From assembly GCA_002917075.1 (NCBI GenBank), contig NTMA01000015.1, forward strand, positions 1 to 64,000: 64,000 bases of DNA, read 5' to 3'. This document shows positions 1 through 9,844 of the stretch, piece after piece (position 1 is the first letter of the stretch; each line of letters begins with the position of its first letter). A program made the translations under genes and the position numbers. This DNA comes from Hawksworthiomyces lignivorus (taxonomy: Eukaryota > Ascomycota > Sordariomycetes > Ophiostomatales > Ophiostomataceae). Below the pieces are notes generated by a model that searched no databases, was not told the origin of the DNA, and was given only the letters and a program-made list of their open reading frames with translations.

Positions 1-3
1 CCC

Positions 4-34
<31 letters not shown>

Positions 35-353
35 GAGAAGCAGTGTTATGAGTCCTAAAATCGGGTTTGGCCACGATGAATAAGTTCATGCCGTTTTGCC
101 GCGGATTATGACATCAGTTCGTAAGTGTTCTTCCCCGATTTTCGGTAATGTAGCCAATGAAATAGCAGCACTGTCTTTGGCTCACAGTGCAACCTCTTGT
201 AGCACACTTCGAACAAGATATGAGTGGTATTCCTACCATTTAAGGAAATTTGTCCAACTAATAAACAAATACCATATACAATTGCTTGAACTCTGCTCTA
301 AGAATTTACACTTTTCTTGCCCTCAACGCCAACTCGTCATTTAACCGCCAATA
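1..353. other. Left-edge intergenic stretch with poly(A) run
   Basis: The window opens with a run of about 26 A (positions 4-29). The rest, up to the ATG at 354, is A+T-rich. The short reading frame beginning near 96 has no recognisable feature and ends just before the aldolase start, so I read this as promoter/leader sequence of the next gene. Confidence 0.5.
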
Positions 354-1412
354 ATGACCCGACAACTTATCCCAGGCATTTATGCCCCCACGCAAACATT
401 CTTCTTATCTCCAAGCACAAAATCAAATAAAGAGCCCGAATTACTCGATTCCCTGACCATCGGAAAGCATGCTGTGCGTTTAGCAAGGGCTGGTATAACT
501 GGCTTGGTCGTGAATGGATCCAACGGCGAGGCATCTTTGTTATGCCCACTTGAGCGTGCAAACATTACGAAAACAACTCGCAATGCGCTTGATACAGCAG
601 GCTTCAAATCTGTACCCATTATAGCAGGTGCATCAGCCAATTCAGTGAGCGGAACTCTTAAGCTTTGCCTAGAAGCCGCGGAAGCGGGTGCAGATGCAGT
701 TCTTCTTCTTTCACCTGCCTTTGTAGGTGGAGGAATGGGACCTGCAGGAATAGAGAGATATTTTACACTTGTCGCTGATGAGAGCCCACTGCCTGTAGTC
801 TTGTATAACTACCCTGCAGCAGCTGGAGGCTTTGATCTCGACTCGGACGCCTTGGTCCGGATGGCGAAACATCCGAATATCATTGGGACGAAGTTCACTT
901 GTGGTAGCGCCGGCAAGATGGCAAGAGTGATTGGAGAGATAGGGAAACGAGTCGTCTGTGAAAGCTATTCAGAAAGCGAGAATAGTATAGCAAGGCAAGA
1001 AGAAACCGGTGTGCAACTAGGCCCTTATTTCGCTTTTGCGGGCGTGGCGGACTTCATATTGCCGGCAGTTCTTGTAGGCGGGACCGGTGCTATTGTCGGG
1101 GCAGCAAACGTCTTTCCCCGAGCATGTGTACATGTGTACAATCTTGCGGTTGAAGGTCGACTCTCTGAGGCAAGAATCGCTCAGCAAGCTCTAGCCAAGG
1201 CGGACTGGAGTCTAACGAAACGCGCCATTCCAGGATTTAAGGTGATCTTAGAAAGATTTCATGGATATGGCGGCGCTCCGAGGCTTCCTATGGGCAGCCT
1301 TGCAGACGAGAGTGCGAATGAGCTCTGTGAAGAAGTCAAGGAATTTATGACGTTTGAGCAAACTCTGCCAGATATTAGCTATCATACCACCGGGAGCCGA
1401 GTTGAAACTTAA
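354..1412 (+). CDS. Dihydrodipicolinate synthase/aldolase (DapA) family protein
   Basis: Single-exon frame of 352 aa from an ATG at 354. It is a class I aldolase of the DapA/NAL family: a TIM barrel that forms a Schiff base with a 2-oxo acid. Seen: the GSNGE motif near residue 55 (family GxxGE), LYNYP with the family's active-site tyrosine at about Y151, and IGTKF with the Schiff-base lysine at K180. Fungi make lysine through alpha-aminoadipate, so true DapA activity is unlikely. A sugar-acid or hydroxyproline-type aldolase (for example 2-keto-3-deoxy acid cleavage) is a better guess, but the substrate cannot be read from sequence. It is slightly long for the family. The excess lies at residues about 202-222, just after the lysine, where a 63-nt in-frame intron (958-1020) is conceivable. 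No signal peptide, so probably cytosolic. Confidence 0.85.
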   Translation: MTRQLIPGIYAPTQTFFLSPSTKSNKEPELLDSLTIGKHAVRLARAGITGLVVNGSNGEASLLCPLERANITKTTRNALDTAGFKSVPIIAGASANSVSGTLKLCLEAAEAGADAVLLLSPAFVGGGMGPAGIERYFTLVADESPLPVVLYNYPAAAGGFDLDSDALVRMAKHPNIIGTKFTCGSAGKMARVIGEIGKRVVCESYSESENSIARQEETGVQLGPYFAFAGVADFILPAVLVGGTGAIVGAANVFPRACVHVYNLAVEGRLSEARIAQQALAKADWSLTKRAIPGFKVILERFHGYGGAPRLPMGSLADESANELCEEVKEFMTFEQTLPDISYHTTGSRVET

Positions 1413-1876
1413 ATCGAGATGCTCGAAATTTAAATCACCCATTCGTTAGAAATTAGATTTGAATATAATTTCCGTGATAGCGAAACTAAAACTATATAGT
1501 GGCATTGTGGTATGCGTTTAACATCACAAGATTGTAATATCCCATAAATCACGTCTACCAAAGACCGTCAAAGTCAACTCGAAAGTGGTTCTAGTCTTTT
1601 CAGAACGACGCTGTGCATAAATTTTATGGAATGGGCATGAATGATCCTTCAAAAGGAGCTCATCGGTCTTGAAAAAGTAAGGCGGCCAATAACAGCAACA
1701 CGAGCACGGTCGTGTAGAAGATAGATTTTTTTTTTGTCGATATTTAATCTTTGTTTTATTTTAACAAGCAATCACATCAATTCTATCGTGAGCAACTCTT
1801 TCTTTGTAGTCAAACTTTCCATTTTCTACTTATTACATTCAATTTTTTCCATTATTGAACCATTGTGCAGAACAAC
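1413..1876. other. Convergent intergenic spacer
   Basis: A+T-rich sequence between the stop of the aldolase (+) and the stop of the cupredoxin gene (-), presumably holding both 3' UTRs. It includes T-rich tracts around 1723-1736 and 1830-1850. No gene seen. Confidence 0.5.
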
Positions 1877-2404
1877 TTAGTCTGATGTTGTCATAACACC
1901 ACCATAAGGAGCTCCTGTCGGTCGTGTAGCGGTCTTGCCCTTAGCCGCCGCCTTAAACGCATCCACAGTTTTATCTGCAGCAGGGTTGACAGCTGCCACC
2001 ATGCCATTAGCGCAGTGAGCACCAACAGAGCAATAATAATAGATTGGCGACGTGTCATTGACTGTCACGCGAAAGATATTTTTCTAGAGGTGATTGGAAA
2101 TCAGCAATCAATCATAGAACTTAAGCTGTCAATAAGAGATTGATAATATATTGAAAATGCTTACATTTGTGGCAGATCCCGCTTCTGTGGCTGAGGCAAA
2201 ACCACCTTCCAGTGGCGTGCAGGGTTTGTCAAAGTCACCCTTGACAGCATCGTGGTAACCTCCAACGAAGTGAAACTCAAGCACATCACCCTTCGCCGCC
2301 GTGACTGAATCTGGTGTAAAGGTCAGGCCGCTTTTGCCAACATCGATCTGGATGGTGGCTGCCGTGGCGGCAACGGCCAAGTTAAGTAGTCGTACAACAA
2401 ACAT
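1877..2404 (-). CDS. Small secreted cupredoxin-like protein
   Basis: Two exons on the minus strand: 2404-2165 and 2083-1877, with an 81-nt intron (2164-2084) that starts GTAAGC and ends CTAG. Both ends keep the frame, giving 148 aa. The N terminus (about 1-16) looks like a signal peptide. The body reads as one cupredoxin domain: a GLTFTPDSV strand, then FHFVGGYHD with a candidate copper histidine, and after the intron YYYCSVGAHCANGM, which supplies the Cys-x5-His-x4-Met pattern of a type-1 copper site. Such proteins are common in fungal secretomes, often annotated as extracellular serine-rich proteins; this one is short and lacks the long Ser-rich tail and GPI signal. Electron transfer or copper binding is inferred from the fold only. 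Confidence 0.85.
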
Positions 2405-3888
2405 AGCGCAAAAAAGTGACGATAGGTCTTGCTGCTCTAATGATCAAATAACTAGGTGGAATTGGAGCTGATGAGGGCGTTTGCGCACGTTTCGTTACCT
2501 ACTGAGCGATCCTCTAGAATATATAAATACAATCTCTAGATAAGAGGAAGAAACAAATAAGCTCTCTCCGACATTTATATTGCTCCAATTAGCCTTTACA
2601 AGAGTCGCTTTTCCCCAAAGATCAGTCCGCAAAGTTGTATACGAAGTATAGAGACCGGTTGCGTCTGTATTAGCGATCCGATGATCTGATAATCTTATCA
2701 ATCTAATCTTGTCTAATCTCGGCTGGTGAAAAGGTACGGCTTTGCCAAACTATCTACTGAAAACTGTTTTCGTGGTCAAACTATAGTTATTTGGAGAACT
2801 CGAAATTAATTCCGAAGCCGGGTCATTCACCAAATGAAAGGTGTGAAATAAGCACACCACAGCGGTTTGCAAACGGAATTTAGCCATCTACATGTATTAA
2901 GCGACGAAACCAAGGGCTACGGCTAAAAGTGAACAGGTCGGTTCCATATTTCGAACTGTGTAATTGATGTATTGGCAAAAGGAAAATGATATATTTCAGA
3001 ACCACAGACGTTATTTCCTCGTTTGTTTTACAGGACAGTGTTTACTATATTTGATAAATCCCATCTTCTTCGTCGGTGATTCCTATTCTATGCTTTAATA
3101 ACTCCACTTGATTACGAACTTCGACTCTCAATATTTGATCACAGTATCTGGAAGCCTATATGTCTTAAACGGCCAATGTAGCGAACGCTGCTAAGCCGTT
3201 CCGTTTCTCAGTGTTAACAACTGGCCAAAATTCTTCATTTGAGCAATCTATATTAGACCAAAGTAATTTATATTAGCATTTATGAGACGATTAGCATGCT
3301 TTCTCTGTAGTTCATTTGTAGTCGCTCAAGTCCTGGGGTTTGAGGCTTTGCCATCTCAACTTGATTTGAATGTTTCTTTGAGTTTTCAAGATCTAGATCC
3401 TCAAGGAAACGAAATATGCCACTTCTAGAGGTTGTCGTGGCTATGCAATTAAACTACTTAGTCTGGATATAATGTATGAGGCAAAAATGTATTGCCGTGG
3501 CCAGATTTATATGGCGCAGTCCCCATTTGGCAAAACGAGTCAGTTTTAGTACAATATCAAAGATAAAAGTAATGCCGAGAAATAACTAAAGAAAAAAAAT
3601 TTCTCGCCCTTCGACACTCTTTGATGTCAAAGAAATACCAAAGAAAATTTTCTATATTGAACACGTCGTGGCCACTATCTATCAACTGCATTGGAAATAC
3701 GAAAAGCTCAGTGCCGGTGCGAATATTAGATAATATTTATTAAAACTACACAGTAGAAAAGAACAGTATATGAAATTACTGTGACCTCAGTAAACATAAA
3801 ATACGTCATTCCACTAAACGAAGTAACAAATTGCCATGCTTTACCTTAAGGAATAACAAGTTTAATAAATATATGGCCTATAATACAC
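2405..3888. other. A+T-rich intergenic region
   Basis: Nearly 1.5 kb between the cupredoxin start and the phosphatase stop. It holds the cupredoxin promoter (a TATA-like stretch near 2519-2527) and the 3' flank of the phosphatase. Short frames here show no domain and no secretion signal. I see no gene, RNA or mobile element. Confidence 0.5.
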
Positions 3889-6257
3889 TCAAAGCAGAGC
3901 AGCAGCACCAGCGATCAGTGCCAACCACACGCCAGCCATTTCAATAGCATGGCCCGCACCGGCCGTCACCACTGCAGTAGCAGAGGCAGCAGTGGTATTG
4001 TTATGCTGGGCAGAAGACGTGCCAGCCTTAGTAGGAGAAGCTTTGTAGCCACTGGCGGTGTAAGGTGATGCAGCGCCCGTAGCGGCTTCAGTTGTGCCAG
4101 TCTTCACGGAAGAACCTTTGCCTCCGTTGGTCTTAATAGCAGCCGGGCTGCTATAGGCCTGGATACCCTTTAGCGTGGTTGTACCAGTCGGTGCCTGGTT
4201 CGCAGTCACAGGGCACACAGTCGTGTACAATGCAATAACTTCCGTGGTGACCTTGTTAACAGGGCAGTTGGTCACAGTGGCGGCGCAAGAAGTTATAGTG
4301 TAGGTATTGGTGGAATACACAGTCGATGTTGTGTACTCAACTGACGATGTGCTCTCCTCAACGGGGGATGAAGTCTTGCTCGAGGGCGATGAACCGCTTC
4401 CAGCGCTGGCAGTAGATGACTGAGGCTGGGAAGTGATAGTGGACGACTGGAACTGGGAAGTAGCAGAGGATTGGGACTGGCTAGCAGCAGTGGAAGACTG
4501 AGGCGGGGCACTGGTAGACGACGAAGGCAGGGCGCTGGAAGACGACGACGGAGAGATAGCGCATGTATGCTCTTTGTAAAGTACGGTTGTATCCAGAACA
4601 CTGTTGTTGTTGCTGGCAACAAATTCATGCTGCAAATGGGTCTGGTTGAAAAAGTGAAAACGAGACCAGCCGTAGGTTGCGTTGTCGTCGGAAAGACCGA
4701 ATGCTTGCCAGTCGTTCAAGGGGTACGTGAACACATCCATACCGCCCCAGTGGCCAGCAATACCATTAATGACGTACCAAGGTGTGCTTGGGTTGTTGTA
4801 TCCAGCCGGGTCAATAGTTCCGTTTGTGAAGATCGGCAGGTTGCGCTCATAGATGTGGAAGTGGCCTTGGAGAACAACGTCCACCTTGTACTCTTCGAAC
4901 ATTTCTGCGAAAGCGGCTGAGCAGTTGTCGCAGTTATCGCCAGAAGAGTACCAGGGGCGGTGACCCAGAGCAAAGACCCAGGGAGTCTTGCAGCGGTCAA
5001 CATTGGCCAGGTCATTCTTCAAGAAGTCAACTTGCTCATTAGGGTATGAGCCAAAAGGACCAGCGAAGTATGGAGACTGTTCGTCGTTGAGGAGACCGTT
5101 TCCGAGGTCAGTCTCGGTGTTAAAATAGACGTAGTGAACCATGCCATAGTCAAAGCTGTACCAAAAGTTGCCCACACCACCAGACACATCGGAAGGCATG
5201 CGGAAATGATTAATATATCCTAGTGCAACAGATTAGCCGTCAGGACATATATCAAAACGTAGTTTCCCAATCCATTGGAACAAGACTCATAAATATCTCA
5301 CCTGTGAAGTTGGTCTGTCCAACAACGCAAATAGAAGCATCGTATTTGCCGGTGCCACCGTTGTCACAGTCAGCCTCATGGTTACCAGGGCCAACCATGT
5401 AAGGGCGGAAAGCGCTGATAGCTTCCATCTCATCGTAGAATTCGTTGAGAATTCTCTCATAAGCAGCAGGGCCTTCCTCAAGAGTATCTGGGTAGGAGTC
5501 GTCAGCTACAATATCCCAACGCAATACCCTGACAGGGATGAGCAACGCAGAGTTGTAAAACTTCCGTCTTACCATTGATATAGCCAGCAAGCTCTTCTTT
5601 CAGGAAGTAATCTGAATACGCTAGGTCGCCAGGGTGCACGAGGAAATCGTACGTGTCAAGCATCGAAGCCAAGGACTGAATAGTATTCTGCTCGCCCGGC
5701 TTAAGAACCTCGTTCGCATCAGTTTTGGAGTTGGGAATGTCACTGAGACCATCAGGGCCCATTGTGCCGAGATCAGCAACGAAGGCAATTGAATAAGGCT
5801 CAAAGTTTCCAGCCGGGCGGGCTGTCTTGAAAGAATAGGGGCCATAGACGGTCTCATTGGCCAGTAGGTCTTGCGGCTGATAGTAGTAGACGGTGTCTGG
5901 GAGCAGCCCATCGATCCAAACGTGGTTGTTATAAGTAAGAGACGTGGGATAGGTGACGGAAACATCGCTCGAGGCTTGCAAGCTCAGCGCATCCTTCAGT
6001 TCAAAATCATTCAGTTAGGAAACTTCTGCGCAGAATAGCATTCGGAGAGGGGCTCGGTTCTTCCTTGGATGGCAGCATACCGGAGTTAAGCCGTAGTTTA
6101 CGGTAGGATTAGACAGCTGCTTAAAGGTATTCCAGCTAACAACCATACCCGTCGCACCGTGGTAAGCCACGCGAACCTGGCTGGTGATAGAAGAATTTGT
6201 GGAAGCCGCTGCTATGCCCTGACCCATGAGGGTCAGAAGCAGAATAAACGAACGCAT
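3889..6257 (-). CDS. Secreted GPI-anchored purple acid phosphatase
   Basis: Four exons on the minus strand: 6257-6081, 5993-5573, 5505-5302 and 5219-3889, with introns of 87, 67 and 82 nt whose ends keep the frame; 710 aa. Residues 1-18 look like a signal peptide. A fibronectin-III-like region precedes the calcineurin-type metallophosphatase domain. The family metal-ligand motifs are all visible: VADLG (D133), GDLAYSD (D182, Y185), GNHE (N241, H242), ALGHRPW (H354) and QGHFHIYER (H387, H389). This matches fungal acid phosphatases that release phosphate from external organic esters with a dinuclear metal centre. After about residue 487 comes a Ser/Thr/Gln-rich stalk, a cysteine-containing wall-protein-like segment (TTVCPV) and a hydrophobic C terminus typical of a GPI signal. 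It probably acts at the cell wall or surface. Confidence 0.93.
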
Positions 6258-8151
6258 TTTGATAATTCGTATGGGACCTTATGCGAAATCTAATCAATTG
6301 AATGGAGGGGAAACGAATGAAATTGAATGAGTGACTGTAGAAAATAACGAGCGACTAAAAGAGCGTGCTGAAGAGAAACAATTGACAATGCCCACGCGTA
6401 AAGACGAAATGAAGGAATGAATAAAAAACGATGCTCTCGTTCATCCTTTATAATACAAAGCTGAGCAGACGGCCACAACGATTCCAGGTTCCCCACGTTC
6501 TCACAACTATGTCGTAGTGGAATGCGTGGATGCAACCCGGTGAGGGAATTGGGTCGTTAGGGTTGGTACCTTACATGCAGCCGTTCTTAGTGTGACAGCA
6601 CTAGTATATTTTTGGATTAGCTGTATTAAAGTAGCGAATCATTTAGACGCTATTTATTGCAAGGACATCACAGTGACCTTGCAGAATGGGCTTCGGTATC
6701 TGTTTCTAGAAGAGCGAAAAGCTTAGTGCTATGGGCGCCCGAACCGTGACGAGGCCGGTAATTTAATGAGAGCACACGTGCTTTAAACTATTCGTTTATT
6801 TGGTTCCTTCTCAAATAGGGGCTAACCAACCAGCCTATTACAGTAAACTTATTGTAATTTGTCTAGAAGCGACTATTGAACGAAAGTCATGACTTTGATA
6901 TTTAGGAATAACATCAATGCATGGGTTTAAGGCTGCCAGCCTAATTGAGGAAATAAATATTGGTTCCCATGCGTTCCCATAGGGCTACACGACTTTCGCA
7001 TTTACCTAGGCCATATTAGGACACGAAAGCTATCGCTCAGAGAACAATTAGCACGAAGGCACGGGGCACGAGGGCACGGGACACGAGGGCACGGGAGAGA
7101 AGAACTTTTAAAAGCAGTTATGCATACCGGGCATGTTGAAAACTAGATATAGTGGAAACTAGAGTCCTTTGGAGACAGAGAAGAAGCCAAGTAGAAACCG
7201 GTAAAAGAAGACAATAAGAGAAGAACTGTCTCAGAAACTTCTGGTTTTATCGGAGGGCATCCATCCAAATCAATCGTTGTATGTGTAGTCCATCCAAGTC
7301 TGTCTTTAGAGATCATCATCTCCTAGTACAACGTCTAGTTACATGGAGAAGCGGACGGGAAGGTTGCAATCGCACGGATCAGACTTGCGCCATCAAAATC
7401 TTTATGGATGCCGGTTACAAATATTTATAGCCCCAGAAGAGCTAGAAAATTTCAGTGACTATTCTAAGACGCGCGGTCATAGAAAACTCCACAATTAGGT
7501 ACCATCGCCCTACACGTACGAACAAGTAATCGCGAAAATGCAACAAGAGTTGATGCAAGGGGGGAGGGGGGAGGAGTGTGCAACTCCTTATTATTAAGTT
7601 TAGTTAGTAACATTTTTTGGTCGTGTGCACTCTGTAGCTGCTTACTGCCAGCCAAAATGTAATCGCTTTTTTTAGTCTTTCTACTCAAACATATGAAGAT
7701 CCTTTCTCTATTTCTAGCCATATCCTCATAACCAGCTCGCCTACGTACCAAAGCTTTGATAAGCGCGGCCATTCTAGAGATCGATAATGAACTTTCGTGT
7801 TACTTAGAATTAGTTTTACTTTTATTTGTGTTTTCAGCAATCTAGAATTTACATGCTATTCACAAACAAGTGTACGGGAAACAATATTAATTATGCTGCA
7901 ATATGGGTTTCATATTCCAGCGTGTTAAGATTGCACGGAGCTTTATTATATGTAGCGCAAAATTGCTTGAATTTATCGACCATATCTGCAGAGTGCAAAA
8001 GCTCGTTTTAGCGTCCATCGCTATTTCTTCACGACCAGTTACTCTTTACTGAGTTGTACTCGGTAGTCGTAATAAGCCTTATTGATAGAAGAAGCCTGGC
8101 CATTAATTTACTCTAAAACTGCTGAGAATCTCCAATTCCTGACACAAAATT
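6258..8151. other. Intergenic region between phosphatase and MRI1
   Basis: About 1.9 kb upstream of the phosphatase and downstream of MRI1. It contains a short 15-bp tandem repeat (7050-7094) and A+T-rich sequence. None of the short frames (for example 7464-7772 minus) has a recognisable protein feature. Probably the phosphatase promoter plus the MRI1 3' flank. Confidence 0.5.
7050..7094. repeat. Three-copy 15-bp G-rich tandem repeat
   Basis: Three consecutive 15-bp units of the form ggcacgagggcacgg with one or two substitutions each (7050-7064, 7065-7079, 7080-7094). Intergenic, with no coding role seen. Confidence 0.8.
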
Positions 8152-9405
8152 TTATGTTTGAAAAAGAGAAGAGTTGGCCAAATCAAATGTACCGTTCACG
8201 CCTTTTTCGATAGCACCCTTTTCTGTGATGATGACATCTATAAGCTCATGAGGAGTGACATCGAAAGCCGGGTTCCATACACCTATGCGCTGATCCGCGA
8301 TAGCCACTCTGGTAATTTGCTGCACATCAACTGTTCCATCCGCTCGAACAACAGGACCAGATATCTGCGTTAATTCTTCCTTCTTGCGCTCTTCAATCTT
8401 GATTTTGTCTCCTGTTTCCGTATTTAGGTCAATACTTGTAGTTGGAGCCGCCACGATAAATTTGATGCCGTGGAAACGAGCCAGCACAGCAAGAGCGTAC
8501 GTCCCGATCTTATTGGCCGTATCACCGTTGCGGACAACACGGTCTGCGCCAACAATGACGGCTTGTATGTTCATATGATCTTTTTCGAGCTTAAAGAGTG
8601 CGCCAGCCATAGAATCTGTTATCAGCGTGCTTGGAATGCCCTCGAATACAAGCTCAAATGATGTGAGACGGCTGCCTTGATTATAGGGTCGCGTTTCTGT
8701 GCAGTATGCATGCTTAAGAGCTTTACGGGTGTGGAGCGAGCGGATGATACCTAGAGCAGTACCATGGCCGGACGTGGCCAGAGAACCAGTGTTGCAGTGG
8801 GTGAGAACCGATAGAGGAAGCTGTGTCTTGGCTTGATTTTGTTTTTGCAGCCAATCAGCACCAAAATTTCCAATTGCCAAGTTTGCCTGGAGATCTCTTT
8901 TTAATATATCTTCGGCGGTTTCGATGTAAGCTTTAACAACGAGAGTCTTAGCTGCTGAATCCTCGATGCCCTCGACGGGCACCTCGCGCACCGTCACTTT
9001 CAGAAGTGCAATGGCGTTGGACAGATCTACGGCAGTGGGGCGGCTTCCAAAGAGATAATCCAGGCGAGAGTCAATATACGCAATCGCTTCCTGCGCAGTC
9101 GTGCCAGCTTTGCAAACTCAAGTCAGTCAACCTTCCATTGCATCGTTTATGAAATGTGCCAGCCCCAGCTGTTGACCTGGCACAAAAAACTTACTGCAAT
9201 TGCCATCATGAAGTTCTACTGCAAGAGCCAGACTGGCGACGATAGCAATAGCTGGAGCTCCGCGGACACGCATCGAGCGGATGCAGTCAAAGGCTGCCTC
9301 ACTCGTCGAGACAACATCGTAATGGTGCTCATGCGGAAGCCTTAATTGGTCAAGAACTTCCAGCTTCCCACGCGTATAGCGGATGGCCTCTAGATTTCCA
9401 GACAT
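8152..9405 (-). CDS. MRI1: Methylthioribose-1-phosphate isomerase
   Basis: Two exons on the minus strand, 9405-9195 and 9107-8152, give 388 aa, the usual length. The enzyme converts 5-methylthioribose-1-phosphate to methylthioribulose-1-phosphate in the methionine salvage pathway and belongs to the eIF2B-alpha/beta/delta-like superfamily. Seen: [12 protein letters not shown] near the N terminus, [20 protein letters not shown] with catalytic Cys (about C175), [12 protein letters not shown], and [16 protein letters not shown] with catalytic Asp (about D259). The intron begins GTAAGT; the 3' site at 9108 is chosen because a CTGAC branch site lies 15 nt before it. An alternative AG 9 nt upstream (minus strand) would add three residues. 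Its promoter is shared, head to head, with TRS130. Confidence 0.94.
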
Positions 9406-9844
9406 TGAGTTTAGAGTGGGAAACGCACGAAATATGTCCTACAAGTTTGGAAACAGGTACGACTTTACTAGGATGTGGTGCTCTCTCTACTCATGTTACT
9501 ATTCGTGTGCTTCAGGCGAATTTCATCATCCAAGATTCTGCCATGAGCCCCGCCATCAAAACCTTTTACTATTGAATCAATCATAGCCAATCAATCGTCC
9601 TCATGTTGCTTCACCGCCTGCTTAATTTGATATTCAACAATCCGGTATAATATTATCCGTTTTACTTCTTATTTGGTCCGTGCGTCATAGGACAACGTTC
9701 CTCCATTGTGATGCCTTACATAGCGCTTTAGTCTCGAGCTCTCAACTTTGTGTACGGGGTGCATTATGCTCTCCAATTCAACAGCTATTCGAAACAGAAT
9801 CAAAGGAAAGGGGAAGCGAAAACGAGCATGTGGCCAAACCAAAA
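9406..9844. promoter_or_regulatory. Divergent intergenic promoter of MRI1 and TRS130
   Basis: The two ATGs (9405 on minus, 9845 on plus) point away from each other with 439 bp between them, so both 5' regions must lie here. I do not see a clear TATA box; a bidirectional promoter is inferred from layout alone. Confidence 0.6.
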
